A DNA stretch of 64,000 nt from Bryobacterales bacterium (GCA_019261985.1 JAFAQY010000138.1:1-64000); one strand, 5' to 3'; numbered from the stretch's first letter, positions 40,890-51,353 are shown. Numbers and translations are program-made. Notes: a model not told the origin generated them from the sequence alone.

Positions 40890-41385
40890 ACCTGTATAAC
40901 GATTCACAGAACGTTTCTCATCGGGTTCATCAGCACGTCGATTGATCTTGCGATTAATATCGATTCCTTCAGCGGTCTTGAGGAGCAGGCTGAAAATGCG
41001 GACTTGGCCGCCAGGCGCACTTCGATACGCGAAGATTGAATCAGCAGCGGTGTTGAGCAGCATAGGATGGTCGAGTTTTGACTGGTCGACAAACAAGTCC
41101 CAATGACCCATTTCATGGCCTTGAGTCAGGCGTCGACGACCCGGTTGTGATTCCAAATCTGCAAGCCTCTTCATTCATAACGATCTGACGGTCGGGGCGC
41201 GCAACCCGCCAAGCACTTCTTCGCCAGCCAATTCATCAATTGGTTTCCCAGCTGATGGAGAGCCCTAAAACCAGATCACCAAAGAGCTCAATATGGGGAA
41301 CGAGCGGCCGTCCAAGCACCGCGGCGAATTCAGCCACCCGCCATTCCGCGATCTCTTCGATTTGGGCGTTGCGGTAAAACTTCAT
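40890..41385 (-). pseudogene. ImmA/IrrE-type metallopeptidase remnant with frameshifts
   Basis: Starts as MKFYRNAQIEEIAEWRVAEF, typical for ImmA/IrrE, and runs to GLSISWE where a stop interrupts (near 41239). Pieces of the following sequence (PIDELAGEEVLGGLRAPT, then VMNE, then RLADLESQPGRRRLTQGHEMGHWDLF) are in different frames, so at least two or three indels exist. The HEMGH zinc motif is kept. The 3' part ends at the fusion with hicA. ImmA/IrrE proteins cut repressor-like partners; the XRE gene just upstream is the partner here. Confidence 0.75.
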
Positions 41386-41762
41386 TCTGTTTTCTTTTTT
41401 TTCATCTGCTCCAGCAGACGTTTCCATTCATCTTCCGACAGGTTGCTGCTCATGGCGGAGCGGAAGAACATGCGCGCGCCTTGGCTTTCCTGCAGCATCT
41501 TCCCGACATCAGGCGGAGCCTTGCTGGCGAGTGCCAGAAGTTCGTCGCTATCTCCGCCAAGCTCGGCAGCAAGTGCGAGGATGGCCGGAGCGGACGGGTA
41601 GTGTTCCAGCCTTTCGTTCTCGATCTTCGAAAGATACGTAAAATCAAACCCCCGGCGATCCTTCAGGCGTTTTGCTACACGCTCGGCGAGGTCCCGCTGC
41701 GATAGTTTTGCCCGGATTCTTAACTCCCTTATCTTGACTCCAAAAGTCGTACTGCTCTTCAC
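41382..41762 (-). CDS. XRE-family HTH regulator
   Basis: About 126 residues when read from GTG 41762. The helix-turn-helix is IRELRIRAKLSQRDLAERV, followed by the longer FDFTYLSKIENERLEHYPSA, which fits the XRE type paired with ImmA/IrrE peptidases. The remaining part is helical with a Lys-rich tail (LLEQMKKKKTE). The gene overlaps the start of the irrE remnant by 4 bp. An earlier in-frame ATG at 41843 is possible but seems too long. Intact, so it may still bind DNA though its peptidase is broken. Confidence 0.8.
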   Translation of the reverse strand: MKSSTTFGVKIRELRIRAKLSQRDLAERVAKRLKDRRGFDFTYLSKIENERLEHYPSAPAILALAAELGGDSDELLALASKAPPDVGKMLQESQGARMFFRSAMSSNLSEDEWKRLLEQMKKKKTE

Positions 41763-41850
41763 AATGGGCAGTTTATCACAAATGTTGAGTCTGGAGTCAA
41801 CGTCAAACTGTGGTGTTGGAGGACGGCCGGACCGATGCCACAATCACTTT

Positions 41851-43890
41851 ATGCCGGCTCTCTATTGCGAGTCCATTGAAAGGTTCATGGCTTCTGCGCC
41901 TGAACACGTCTTAGGGAAGCTGACAGGGGGGCTCGCCGCTGAAGGTTTCGATATCAACACCCTGACCGCCGTTTCATGGCAGCAGGAGATCGTCGAACTG
42001 CAAACGGCGATGATCAGAATTACAGAGGTTGATTCCGTTGCGAGGCAATGGTCGCTTCTTCTCGAATATGTCCTGCCCATCATCGGGCAGCGTCTGGACT
42101 GTCTTCTCCTCGCGGACGATCTGATCTACGTTATCGAATATAAAGGTGGAAGTTCTGCCGGAGCGAGGACGGCACTCCGCCAGGCTCAGGACTACGCCTT
42201 GAACCTCGTAGATTTTCACGAGGAATCGCGCCATCGCACCGTTGTTCCGATAGCTGTTGGAAAGTTTAGGGTTCCAATTCCCCTCGATTTGGCGTCTGAG
42301 CACCAGGGCGCCGCCGTTTCACCTGCGGATCTCCCCGAATTGATCATTTGTGCCTCGAAAATCTGGGGGAACAGAGGTGCTGCGATCAACGTGGAGGCAT
42401 GGAACAACTCGCGATACTTCCCTGTCCCGACAATCATCGAGGCTGCTTCCGCCGTTTACAGTAATCATGATGTTCACGACCTGGCACACTCGCGTGCCGG
42501 GTCCGACAATCTTGAAACAACTCAGGCAGCGATCGCAGAGGCTGTGAAGGATGCGATAACCCGGAGTGTGAAAAGACTGATCGTGGTCACCGGGGTTCCG
42601 GGCGCCGGCAAAACGCTGGCGGGCCTCAATGCAGTGCAGGTGCTGGCAGAGAAACTCGATCTTAACCGTGAACAGGCGTCGTTTCTATCGGGCAACGGAC
42701 CACTCGTCGCTGTCCTTCAGGAAGCACTCAAGCGGAGTGCGGGTGAACAACGCCGCGGCGCGGTTCGCTCGATTAAATCACGCATTCGCGAGATTCACAG
42801 GTTTGTGCGTGACACGTATGAAAACGGGCGCCCGCCGGCAGACCGGCTCATCGTCTTCGATGAGGCGCAGCGGGCTTGGACGGCGGCAAAAAACCTGAAG
42901 AAATTTGAGCGGGACCTCTCCGAACCCGAGATGATCCTTCAAATTATGGGCCGACACGCAGGATGGGCTGTGGTCGTGGCGCTTGTGGGTGGAGGTCAGG
43001 AAATCCACGCGGGAGAGGCTGGCCTCGCCGCCTGGGGAGATGCGATCACGCGCCATCCGGAATGGGAGATTGTCACATCTCCCGAAGCGCTCTCCGGCGG
43101 TGCATCAGTCGCCGGCTCCCGGCTTTTCAGAGACAGAGCCGGCCATTCGGGTACGATTTTCCAAATTCCATCTCTTCATCTCGCGGTATCAAAACGGTCC
43201 TTCGAGTCGGAAGTTACGGCTGCGTGGGTGAACGCGGTTCTTGACGGCCAGCCTGACCAAGCCGGGGCTCTGGCAGCGAAAGGACTTCCGGTGTACCTCA
43301 CACGCGACATTGATGAGGCGCGGGCGTGGTTGAAATTCCATGCGAAAGGGAATCGGCGCGCCGGACTCGTTGCAAGCTCAGGCGCCGCCCGCAGTCGCGC
43401 CGAAGGAGTAGAGACTCCCACGTTCAAGTTCCTTGGAGGAATCGATTATGTGAAATGGTTTCTCGAACCGGCCGGTGATCATCGCTCCTCGAACCAGCTT
43501 GAAGTTGCAATGAGCGAATTCGAAATGCAGGGTCTTGAAATTGACTTGGCCGTGCTGGTTTGGGGTGGAGACCTGATCTTTCCGAACGATCGGGTGGTTG
43601 CAAGAACGCTCTAGGGAACGCGCTGGGTCGCCGTTCAGGGCACAGGTGATCCGCAAGCGTCCGCGGACGATCCCATCACGCGCGTCCGCAATAAATACAG
43701 AGTTCTCCTCACCCGTTTTCGAAAAGCTATGGTAGTCTTTATCCCGAACGGATCTGTGGAGGACTCCACTCGTGCGGTACAAGATTTTGACAGCGTCCAT
43801 CGGTATCTTGCGCGCTGTGGAGTGCGTCCGCTGGCATCCGTTCCGGGACAACCCATTGCGGCTGAGAAGTATCTGAAAATCGGAGAATGA
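41851..43890 (+). pseudogene. DUF2075 (schlafen/helicase-like) ATPase gene with in-frame amber stop
   Basis: Reads 587 codons to TAG at 43612-43614, then continues in the same frame for 92 codons to TGA 43888-43890. Before the stop: an N-terminal nuclease-like part with YVIEYKGG, Walker A VTGVPGAGKTLAGL, Walker B LIVFDEAQRAW and LVGGGQEIHAGEAG. After the stop: NKYRVLLTRFRKAMVVFIPNG (in parts) and HRYLARCGV, the normal C-terminus of DUF2075 proteins. One nonsense mutation therefore splits an otherwise undamaged gene. Such ATPases are often in defence loci; role here inferred from family and place. Confidence 0.85.
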
Positions 43891-44002
43891 GGCGGGTCTG
43901 CTGTTGCCTTTCGCAGCGAAGTTATTCTAAGGTACTGATTCTCGTCATCAGAAGTATATAGCGGCTGGAACCCAATCTCCGGACGTTTGCGGGCAGAAAA
44001 AA

Positions 44003-44224
44003 ATGGACAGGCTCACGGCAGCGCGACGAAGCTGGAACATGCGCCGCATCAAAGGGCCGGATACCGTTCCGGAGAAGCGGGTGCGGTCGCTTCTGCATCG
44101 TCTCGGCTTTAGATTCTCACTCGGAAGAAAAGACCTTCCCGGACGCAACATCGGATTTGTCGAGGAAATTGGTAATCGGCTGGTACACGGTTGGTGTAAC
44201 ATCCTTTCAGTAAATTCGAATTGA
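44003..44224 (+). pseudogene. vsr: Fragment of a very short patch repair endonuclease gene
   Basis: The first 48 or so residues read like Vsr (DRLTAARRSWNMRRIKGPDT, PEKRVRSLLHRLGFRFSL, DLPGR), then similarity stops where the family continues with the catalytic part. Residues after GRN are unrelated. Vsr usually goes with a DNA cytosine methyltransferase, which is not present. A remnant without catalytic core. Confidence 0.75.
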
Positions 44225-44627
44225 GCGGGGCCGGCGGCGAAAGTTGGGTTGGTGCAATTCCGCACGCTGATCGCCTTCAAAGTTGTGCCGCAAATCTCGC
44301 CACTGAAATAAGTTATGATCGCGTAGCCTACAGCACCTACAATCCCATTACCTCCAGGATGCGTTTCCACAGAGCTTCCACCGATGCACGGGCTTACCTG
44401 GTTCGCCTTCGGAGTTGCCGGGATTGCTTGGGGATGGAGCAACGAAAGACATCTTTCCTGGAGCGGATCGCGTTGCTGTTGGGAATCGTATTGTTGGCTG
44501 CTGGATGCTGGGTTCTTCTGCCCTGGAGCATGAGGTTTTGACATTATCTTCGGATCTTGTCATTTTATCGTTGCTGTTGCTTCAGGGGGAGCTTTTAAAA
44601 CCTGTTTAACTATCTTTTGGGTTTCCG
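44225..44627. other. Sequence without recognisable gene
   Basis: 403 bp between the vsr fragment and the transposase remnant. Several open frames exist on both strands but none looks like a protein, and codon use is unlike the neighbours. Probably debris of former mobile DNA. Confidence 0.5.
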
Positions 44628-44960
44628 CTACTCTGGCGTCGTTATTAATCCTCTTTCGGGCTCTTCCTCTGCCTTGTCGGTCGATTTTTCGAACTCCATT
44701 ACCCGACCTCCTGATCGGTTCGCATTTTCCGCATCAAGCGTTTCCCGCCCAACGCGCAAAGCACTTGGCGAAAGTCTGAGCGTCTGTGTCCCGGCGCTCG
44801 TTAGAACGGAACGATTATTCATCGAGATATCTGAACAATGAAACGGCTCGATGCTCATGTAGGTTCCTCTGATCGCTCGTTTCAACAACGACCAGAACTT
44901 CTCGAGCCCCATTCGTGTGAACCGGGCCATCGACATACCCCTTCCCGGTGGCGGTTCACC
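44628..44960 (-). pseudogene. IS1595-type (ISXO2-like) transposase remnant
   Basis: GLEKFWSLLKRAIRGTYMSI followed by EPFH is the typical DDE-region end of IS1595-family transposases. Directly before it YVDGPVHTNG lies in another frame, and after EPFH the expected LFRYLDE continues in a third frame with a stop. At least two frameshifts; the N-terminal two thirds are missing. No terminal inverted repeats found. Confidence 0.72.
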
Positions 44961-45008
44961 AAGGGTTCCGGCTGCGACGCAAGGGAGTGGTGTACGCGGA
45001 TTTACGGC

Positions 45009-45833
45009 TTATGGCCCAACGTTGACCGTTACATCGCTCGTGACCGACAGCTCGCCATCATTTGCCGTCGCGCGGAGGATGTAACTGCCGGGAGCAGGGA
45101 AACGCGCCTGAGTGGTAGCCGCGCCGTTGAGTACCCGCAGCGGCGTGTTGTCGTCGAAAACCACCTTAGCTGGGCCACGATACTGCACCCATGTAACAGA
45201 GAGGCCCGCGCGCGGACGAGCCGCGGTGTTTGTCTGGCTCTTGCCGGTGTCGACCGCGGGACGGGCTTTCGGCTCGCGCGGTTTTGGGAGGCCATCGTCG
45301 GTGACATGGGCCGTCAAAGTCACCGGCGAACTCACATTGGCGGCCGAAACGGGCGAGATCGAAATTACCGGAGGCCTATTCGGATCATCCAGCCCCGGAT
45401 TCAGGTTGCCGCGTGTCATGATGATGCGCTCGGTTAGCTCTTCATCGGATTTGAGGCTGGCGTAGGCTCTTTCCGTGCGGCCGTGAGAGGTCAGGGTCCA
45501 CACCAATTCTTTGTTCGTGCCCCAATCGGCGGGGACCTTTACGCGAAACATCCAGGCGTGGCGGCGCGGGAGGAAGTACGTCGGCTGACCTTGATCCGGC
45601 ATGCCGGGCTCGACTTTATTATCGGGGCCGGCGGGAATCACCAGCTCTTCTTCAAAGTTGCGGTTGAAATAACCGAAGACCATGCTGAAGGTGCCATCGG
45701 CATTGCGAAGCCAGCCATCGAAGCTCGGCACTACGTCCTGGCCGCTGGCGAAATGGGTTTGAGGGATGTAGGTCTGGGGCAACGTCTGCCCCACGGCAGC
45801 GGCGATCCCGACCAGAAAAACCGCGAACTTCAT
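45009..45833 (-). CDS. Secreted protein with C-terminal Ig-like domain
   Basis: A 274-residue exported protein. Signal sequence MKFAVFLVGIAAAVGQ, then a beta-rich acidobacterial-type domain (FDGWLRNADGTFSMVFGYFNRNFEEEL in parts, and FRVKVPADWGTNKELVWTLTSHG), a linker, and a cadherin/PKD-like Ig domain (PVISISPVSAANVSSPVTLTAHVTDDGLP in parts, to the end). The start is coupled (ATGA) to the cytochrome-like gene upstream. The two probably act together at the cell surface, but the job is unknown. Confidence 0.78.
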   Translation of the reverse strand: MKFAVFLVGIAAAVGQTLPQTYIPQTHFASGQDVVPSFDGWLRNADGTFSMVFGYFNRNFEEELVIPAGPDNKVEPGMPDQGQPTYFLPRRHAWMFRVKVPADWGTNKELVWTLTSHGRTERAYASLKSDEELTERIIMTRGNLNPGLDDPNRPPVISISPVSAANVSSPVTLTAHVTDDGLPKPREPKARPAVDTGKSQTNTAARPRAGLSVTWVQYRGPAKVVFDDNTPLRVLNGAATTQARFPAPGSYILRATANDGELSVTSDVTVNVGP

Positions 45834-47095
45834 TTTCTTCGCGCGAGCAACCGCTGCTGATAATCGGCTTCGTCGATGTAGTACAAGCTCACCCAGGCGA
45901 AGCTCATTTCATCGATGGTGCGCTGGCCGCTGCCCACCCAATTCTTCGGATTCGGATTGAATTTGTTGTTGTCGGTATTATCATGCCAGGTGCTGACGTG
46001 AATGATGGTTCCGGCGGGCAGCACGGGCGAGGCGTCCTCGGCGTAGTTGTAGGTGATGCTCCAGCCGAACTGGTAATCGCTGACGCAACTGAGTGTCTCG
46101 GTTCGGGCAGGCCCGGGGCGAGCCGAGTCCGCGCGAACATCCGGATAGATTGCCTCCATGCACTGCGCTTTCCCGCGTAGATGAAAGTGCGGCTGATACG
46201 CCGAAATCACCGCCGGGCGCTGCAAGCGGAAATACCCGTCGCTCCGCGTGATCTGGCCGGCGGGCAGATCGAGATCCGCGACATCGCCCATATGCTGCGT
46301 GAAGGCGACGTACTTAGGAACGAAACCCTTCGGGTACAGCTTGAGACCGAGCGAAACCTTGACCGGAGTCTCTTGACCGTCCGGGTGCAGATGAAGGTTA
46401 AAGTGGATCTTCGAGCCTGCCTTAATCAAGCGGCCGGAATCCTGGGGAAAGATGTCCGCGTTCTTGCCGACCGCGTACTCATTCAGAAACAGACCGACGG
46501 GATCGTCCTCGGGATCTTCAACAAGATTGGTAGTGCAGTGATGCACCACCTTGAAGCCGCTATCCGGCTTCGTCTCCACCGCCTGGATGTAAACGTCTTC
46601 GGTGAACCCTGGATCGACGTCGACGTCAAAATATTCATCGCCGCCCTTGGCTTTTAGCACGTAGGGCTGGGTCATCGAGACCACGATATCGGGTTTGCCG
46701 ATGTGCCATTGATCGAGATCGGAGAACTGCCGCGGGCGCGGCAGGTCGGAGGGATTGCCCTCCGGCGCGCCCTGATCCACCCAGTTCACGATCGCAGCAA
46801 TTTCGGCGTCCGACAGGGACGGGTCGTCTTTAAATTTATTGATGCCCACGTTTCGATCGATATGCCAGGGCGGCATTACACGGGTCGCGACCTTCTGCTT
46901 AATGGAGCGAGCCCAGGGGCGGGCGTCGGCGTAGGTGAGCAGCGACATCGGCGCGATCGAGCCGGGGCGGTGGCAATTCTGACAAGCGCGCTCGAAAATC
47001 GGGGCGATGTCTTTGGAGAAAGTGACCTGCTGACCGGCGGCCAGGGCCGCACCGGCGATCGACAATGCGAGGCAAGACGTGATCGAAAGCTTCAT
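45830..47095 (-). CDS. Secreted c-type cytochrome fused to copper-monooxygenase-like domain
   Basis: A 421-residue exported protein. After the signal peptide comes a single-haem cytochrome domain with CQNCHRPG and distal MPPWH, then beta-sandwich domains that resemble the Cu type II ascorbate-dependent monooxygenase fold (VVHHCTTNLV, HFNLHLHPDG, AYQPHFHLRGKAQCMEAIYPD, several paired histidines). Such proteins occur in Planctomycetes and Acidobacteria. It may oxidise a small organic substrate in the periplasm (inference). Start at 47095 gives the signal peptide; an upstream ATG at 47143 is unlikely. Confidence 0.8.
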   Translation of the reverse strand: MKLSITSCLALSIAGAALAAGQQVTFSKDIAPIFERACQNCHRPGSIAPMSLLTYADARPWARSIKQKVATRVMPPWHIDRNVGINKFKDDPSLSDAEIAAIVNWVDQGAPEGNPSDLPRPRQFSDLDQWHIGKPDIVVSMTQPYVLKAKGGDEYFDVDVDPGFTEDVYIQAVETKPDSGFKVVHHCTTNLVEDPEDDPVGLFLNEYAVGKNADIFPQDSGRLIKAGSKIHFNLHLHPDGQETPVKVSLGLKLYPKGFVPKYVAFTQHMGDVADLDLPAGQITRSDGYFRLQRPAVISAYQPHFHLRGKAQCMEAIYPDVRADSARPGPARTETLSCVSDYQFGWSITYNYAEDASPVLPAGTIIHVSTWHDNTDNNKFNPNPKNWVGSGQRTIDEMSFAWVSLYYIDEADYQQRLLARRK

Positions 47096-47255
47096 ACGAC
47101 AGACCTCGGATTTGTAGTATATCCGTTGCGCGCGCGGAATCAAATGCCCCGATGCTGCGTAAACGCGTGCTTAATTGCGGGGGTTCAGGTAACGGCTCAA
47201 GCGGGCTGAAGGCCGACGGTCGCGGTCGGGACTAGCATTACTGACCGGCCGCGTT

Positions 47256-47296
47256 CCGGGGCTGAAGCCCCGGTTGCACGCTAAAGCGTGCTCCAC
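47256..47296. repeat. Double hairpin, copy L
   Basis: CCGGGGCTGAAGCCCCGG followed by GCACGCTAAAGCGTGC and a TCCAC end. Between leuA and the cytochrome gene in a roughly 200-bp space with no gene. Confidence 0.8.
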
Positions 47297-47298
47297 GA

Positions 47299-48477
<1,179 letters not shown>

Positions 48478-48572
48478 CAAGGCCTCCGAGTTCTATTATT
48501 GCGGGGAGGACGGCATTTTTCAAATTAATAATATTCGCGCTGTGCATCAGCAGAATGCATGGCTAGCCTTAA

Positions 48573-48601
48573 TTGACAACAAAGACAGATTAGTCTAACA
48601 T
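48573..48601 (+). promoter_or_regulatory. Sigma-70-like promoter of the toxin-antitoxin pair
   Basis: TTGACA at 48573-48578, 17 bp spacer, TAACAT at 48596-48601; the start codon follows 23 bp later. A near-consensus promoter for the rightward pair. Confidence 0.6.
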
Positions 48602-48624
48602 CGAATACAGGAAGAGCGACTTTG

Positions 48625-49116
48625 ATGACTTCGGGGGAAACCGAGATAAAAGTTGCGGACGAGACGTTTATCGCCGTTGCGCTGCTTCACTGGGAGCACC
48701 CGGAACGGGCGGATTTTACAATCGGCGAAATCGTCGAGCGGGCACGCGAGGAGAACCTTTATGGCGTGCTTCGTCCAGGGGTTCGGGTTCACGCGACTCT
48801 GCACTGCGTGGCCAACCGCGCTCCGAACCCGGGGCGCTATCGAATGTTATACGCGACAGGTGAGCACACGCGCCGGCTTCTCCACGCTGGGGATCCCGTG
48901 CATCCCGATCGCACCGGGAAAATTTGGCCTGACCTTGAGAATGTCCCTGAGCGTTATCGCGACCTCATCCAGTGGACGAAACGGCAGTATGCCGAGACGC
49001 CGCCGAACGAGCGCTGGCTGGATAGTGTGTTCCAGTTGATTGGGTTAGGCAGAGAGGTTTGGCGCGGCGAAGATCCCGATGAATATGTCCGCAAGCTGAG
49101 GGAGGGATGGGAATGA
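48625..49116 (+). CDS. Putative partner (antitoxin-like) of the PIN toxin
   Basis: A 163-residue cytosolic protein I do not recognise with certainty. The first half looks like a winged-helix (FIAVALLHWEHPERADFTIGEIVERAREENLY in parts, then VHATLHCVANRAPN), which would suit DNA binding; the second half is helical and basic with a final acidic REGWE. Its stop overlaps the PIN gene start by 4 bp (ATGA), the normal layout for an antitoxin-toxin pair. A codon TTG 3 bp upstream is also possible as start. Confidence 0.65.
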   Translation: MTSGETEIKVADETFIAVALLHWEHPERADFTIGEIVERAREENLYGVLRPGVRVHATLHCVANRAPNPGRYRMLYATGEHTRRLLHAGDPVHPDRTGKIWPDLENVPERYRDLIQWTKRQYAETPPNERWLDSVFQLIGLGREVWRGEDPDEYVRKLREGWE

Positions 49117-49538
49117 GCAGAATCTTCTTCGATACAAACCTGTTTATTTATCTGCTGGAAGATTTTGGAGACCGCGCGGCCCGTGTCCGCCACCTCTTGG
49201 AACGTATGTCGGCGCGTAGGGACGAACTGCTGACTTCCACGTTAACGCTTGCGGAAGTGTTGGTGAAACCGCTCGGGATTGGGGACATTGCGCTGACCGA
49301 GCGCTACGAGAAACTGCTGAGCGGCCCGGGCATTTCCGTCATCCCTTTCGAACGCGCATGCGCGCGCATCTATGCACAGCTTCGCAAGGACAAGTCGCTC
49401 AAAGCGCCCGATGTGGTGCAGCTAGCCTGCGCGGCCAGCGCTCGGTGCGATCTGTTCATTACTAACGACGACCGTCTAACCACCAAGATTGTTCCCGGCA
49501 TTCAATTTATTGCGTCGCTTGATCGGGCGGTAATTTAG
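49113..49538 (+). CDS. PIN-domain ribonuclease (VapC-like toxin)
   Basis: A 141-residue PIN protein. Four acidic residues of the active site are visible: Asp7 in FFDTNLFIY, Glu in LTLAEVLVKP, Asp in LKAPDVVQLA and Asp in FITNDDRL. VapC toxins cleave tRNA or rRNA. The reading frame is intact and coupled to the gene upstream. The upstream partner is not a standard VapB, so the pair may be a little-known type. Confidence 0.85.
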   Translation: MSRIFFDTNLFIYLLEDFGDRAARVRHLLERMSARRDELLTSTLTLAEVLVKPLGIGDIALTERYEKLLSGPGISVIPFERACARIYAQLRKDKSLKAPDVVQLACAASARCDLFITNDDRLTTKIVPGIQFIASLDRAVI

Positions 49539-49576
49539 GAAACGAATACAAGCGCGGACTTGTATAATGGCCCGTT

Positions 49577-50449
49577 ATGGAATTGCACTCGCTGCGGGTC
49601 TTCCTTACCGTGGCCAACGAAAAGAGTTTCTCGCGCGCTGGAGAGAAACTTTTGCGGACTCAGCCGGCGATATCGCTTTCGATTCAACGCTTGGAGCAAG
49701 CGTTAGGCGAGAAATTGATCGATCGCTCCGCAAAGGAGCTGCTGCTTACCGATGCCGGCGAGATCGTCCTTGAATACGCGCGCCGGTTTGAAAGCATACA
49801 GGGCGATTTGGAGAACGCGCTAGCGGAGTTGCGTGACAAATCCGCAGGGCGGCTAAGCATCGGAGCGAATGAGTCGTCGACGCTATACCTTCTCGGACAT
49901 ATTGAGAATTACCGAAGGCAGTATCCGCGAATCAAAGTCCAGGTGCGCCGGAGTTTATCGAGCAAGATCCCCGCGGAACTGATCGATGGAGACCTGGAAT
50001 TGGGCATTCTCACTTACGACCCACAAGACGAACGCTTGGTTTCTCGAGTAATTTACACGGACCATCTGGCATTCATTGTGTCGCCTCAGCACCGGCTCGC
50101 CTCCCGTGGAGAAGTTTCGATTGCGGAGCTTGGCTCGGAAACATTCATCGCCCACAATGTCGTTTCGCCCTACCGGGCGGTGGTGATTCGCACGTTCCAG
50201 CAGCACAAAGTGCCGTTGAATATGGACTTGGAAATGCCAACGGTAGAGGCCATCCGAAAGATGGTGGAACGCAATGAAGGCGTCGCGTTTCTGCCGCGAA
50301 TGTGCGTGGAGGAGGAACTGCGCCACGGCCTGCTGCGAGAAGTGAAGGTGAAAGAACTGGAGGTGGAACGCAAGATCCGGCTGGTTTACCCGGCGCGGCG
50401 GGCCCTGAGCCATGCGGCGCAAGCGTTCCTGGACTTAGTGAGGGGATAG
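49577..50449 (+). CDS. LysR-family transcription regulator
   Basis: A 290-residue LTTR. N-terminal winged HTH MELHSLRVFLTVANEKSFSRAGEKLLRTQPAISLSIQRLEQALG (in parts) and C-terminal substrate-binding domain (GRLSIGANESSTLYLLGHI, GDLELGILTYDPQDERL, FIAHN). Inducer and targets unknown. It starts 38 bp after the PIN gene and ends 10 bp before nfo. Confidence 0.92.
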   Translation: MELHSLRVFLTVANEKSFSRAGEKLLRTQPAISLSIQRLEQALGEKLIDRSAKELLLTDAGEIVLEYARRFESIQGDLENALAELRDKSAGRLSIGANESSTLYLLGHIENYRRQYPRIKVQVRRSLSSKIPAELIDGDLELGILTYDPQDERLVSRVIYTDHLAFIVSPQHRLASRGEVSIAELGSETFIAHNVVSPYRAVVIRTFQQHKVPLNMDLEMPTVEAIRKMVERNEGVAFLPRMCVEEELRHGLLREVKVKELEVERKIRLVYPARRALSHAAQAFLDLVRG

Positions 50450-50459
50450 ATTAGCCGTT

Positions 50460-51326
50460 GTGCGCATCGGCATTCACACCTCCATCTCCGGGTCGCTGGA
50501 GCGAGCGGCGCTGAAGGCGGCCGAACTCGGCGCGAACACGTTCCAGATTTTCTCTTCGAGCCCCCGGCAGTGGAAACCGTCCACGCTCAGCGTGCCCGCG
50601 ATCAAACTGCTGCAACGCGCTCGGGAGAAGCATGACTTATATCCGCTGGCGATCCACGATAATTACCTCATCAACCTTGGCGCCGCCAGCGAAAATATTC
50701 GCAAATTATCGATCGAAGCGTTCCGCGGCGAGTTGGAGCGCGCGATCCAGATCGGCGCCGAGTATCTTATCGCGCATCCGGGCAATTACAGGGGTCTGTC
50801 TGTTGAGCGCGGGATTCTGAACGTGCTTGAGGGCGTAAGGGAGGCGGCCCACGGCTTGCCTACCGGAAAGCTCGTATTGCTAATCGAGAATACTGTCGGG
50901 GCGGGCACGCAGCTTGGGGGTTGTCTCGAAGAACTTCATGTGATGCGCGAGTTCGCGCCGAAGATGACGGACCTGTCGATCGGATTCTGCCTTGATACGT
51001 GCCATCTGCTTGCGTCGGGCTACGATATTGCCGCGGAAGAAGGGCTGCGGGACACGGTCGCCAAAATCGACCGGTTTCTGGGGCTCGAAAACGTACACGT
51101 GATCCATGCGAACGACTCGAAAACGCCGCTGGGCTCGCATGTGGACCGGCACGAAAATATCGGCGAAGGACATATTGGCCGCGAGGGTTTCCGGCGCATT
51201 CTCTCGCATCCCGCGCTGCGGAACAAAGCGTTCATTCTAGAGACGCCGGTCGATAACGAGGGGGACGACAAACGGAACTTGGAGACGCTGAAGGCGTTGT
51301 CGGGAAAGCACGCCCGGCGAAATTAA
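50460..51326 (+). CDS. nfo: Endonuclease IV
   Basis: A 288-residue AP endonuclease (TIM barrel with three zinc ions). Marks: IGIHTSISGSLERAALKAAELGANTFQIFSSSPRQW (in parts), IHDNYLINLGA, AHPGNYRG, LIENTVGAGTQLG, GFCLDTCHLLASGYDI and HANDSKTPLGSHVDRHENIGEGHIG (in parts). All zinc ligands are present. GTG start at 50460. It cuts DNA 5' to abasic sites. Confidence 0.95.
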   Translation: MRIGIHTSISGSLERAALKAAELGANTFQIFSSSPRQWKPSTLSVPAIKLLQRAREKHDLYPLAIHDNYLINLGAASENIRKLSIEAFRGELERAIQIGAEYLIAHPGNYRGLSVERGILNVLEGVREAAHGLPTGKLVLLIENTVGAGTQLGGCLEELHVMREFAPKMTDLSIGFCLDTCHLLASGYDIAAEEGLRDTVAKIDRFLGLENVHVIHANDSKTPLGSHVDRHENIGEGHIGREGFRRILSHPALRNKAFILETPVDNEGDDKRNLETLKALSGKHARRN

Positions 51327-51353
51327 CCTCAGTCAATTTGATAGGCTCTCAGC

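Noticed and set aside
41851-43890. Pyrrolysine read-through at the amber codon
   Set aside because: No PYLIS-like or tRNA evidence in the window and the family has no catalytic residue there; a nonsense mutation is simpler.
43948-44544. 198-residue leftward open frame
   Set aside because: Lies antisense to the vsr fragment and debris, with no domain and no plausible ribosome site.
44838-45437. 199-residue rightward frame
   Set aside because: Antisense to the Ig-like protein and the transposase remnant, Arg-rich shadow composition.
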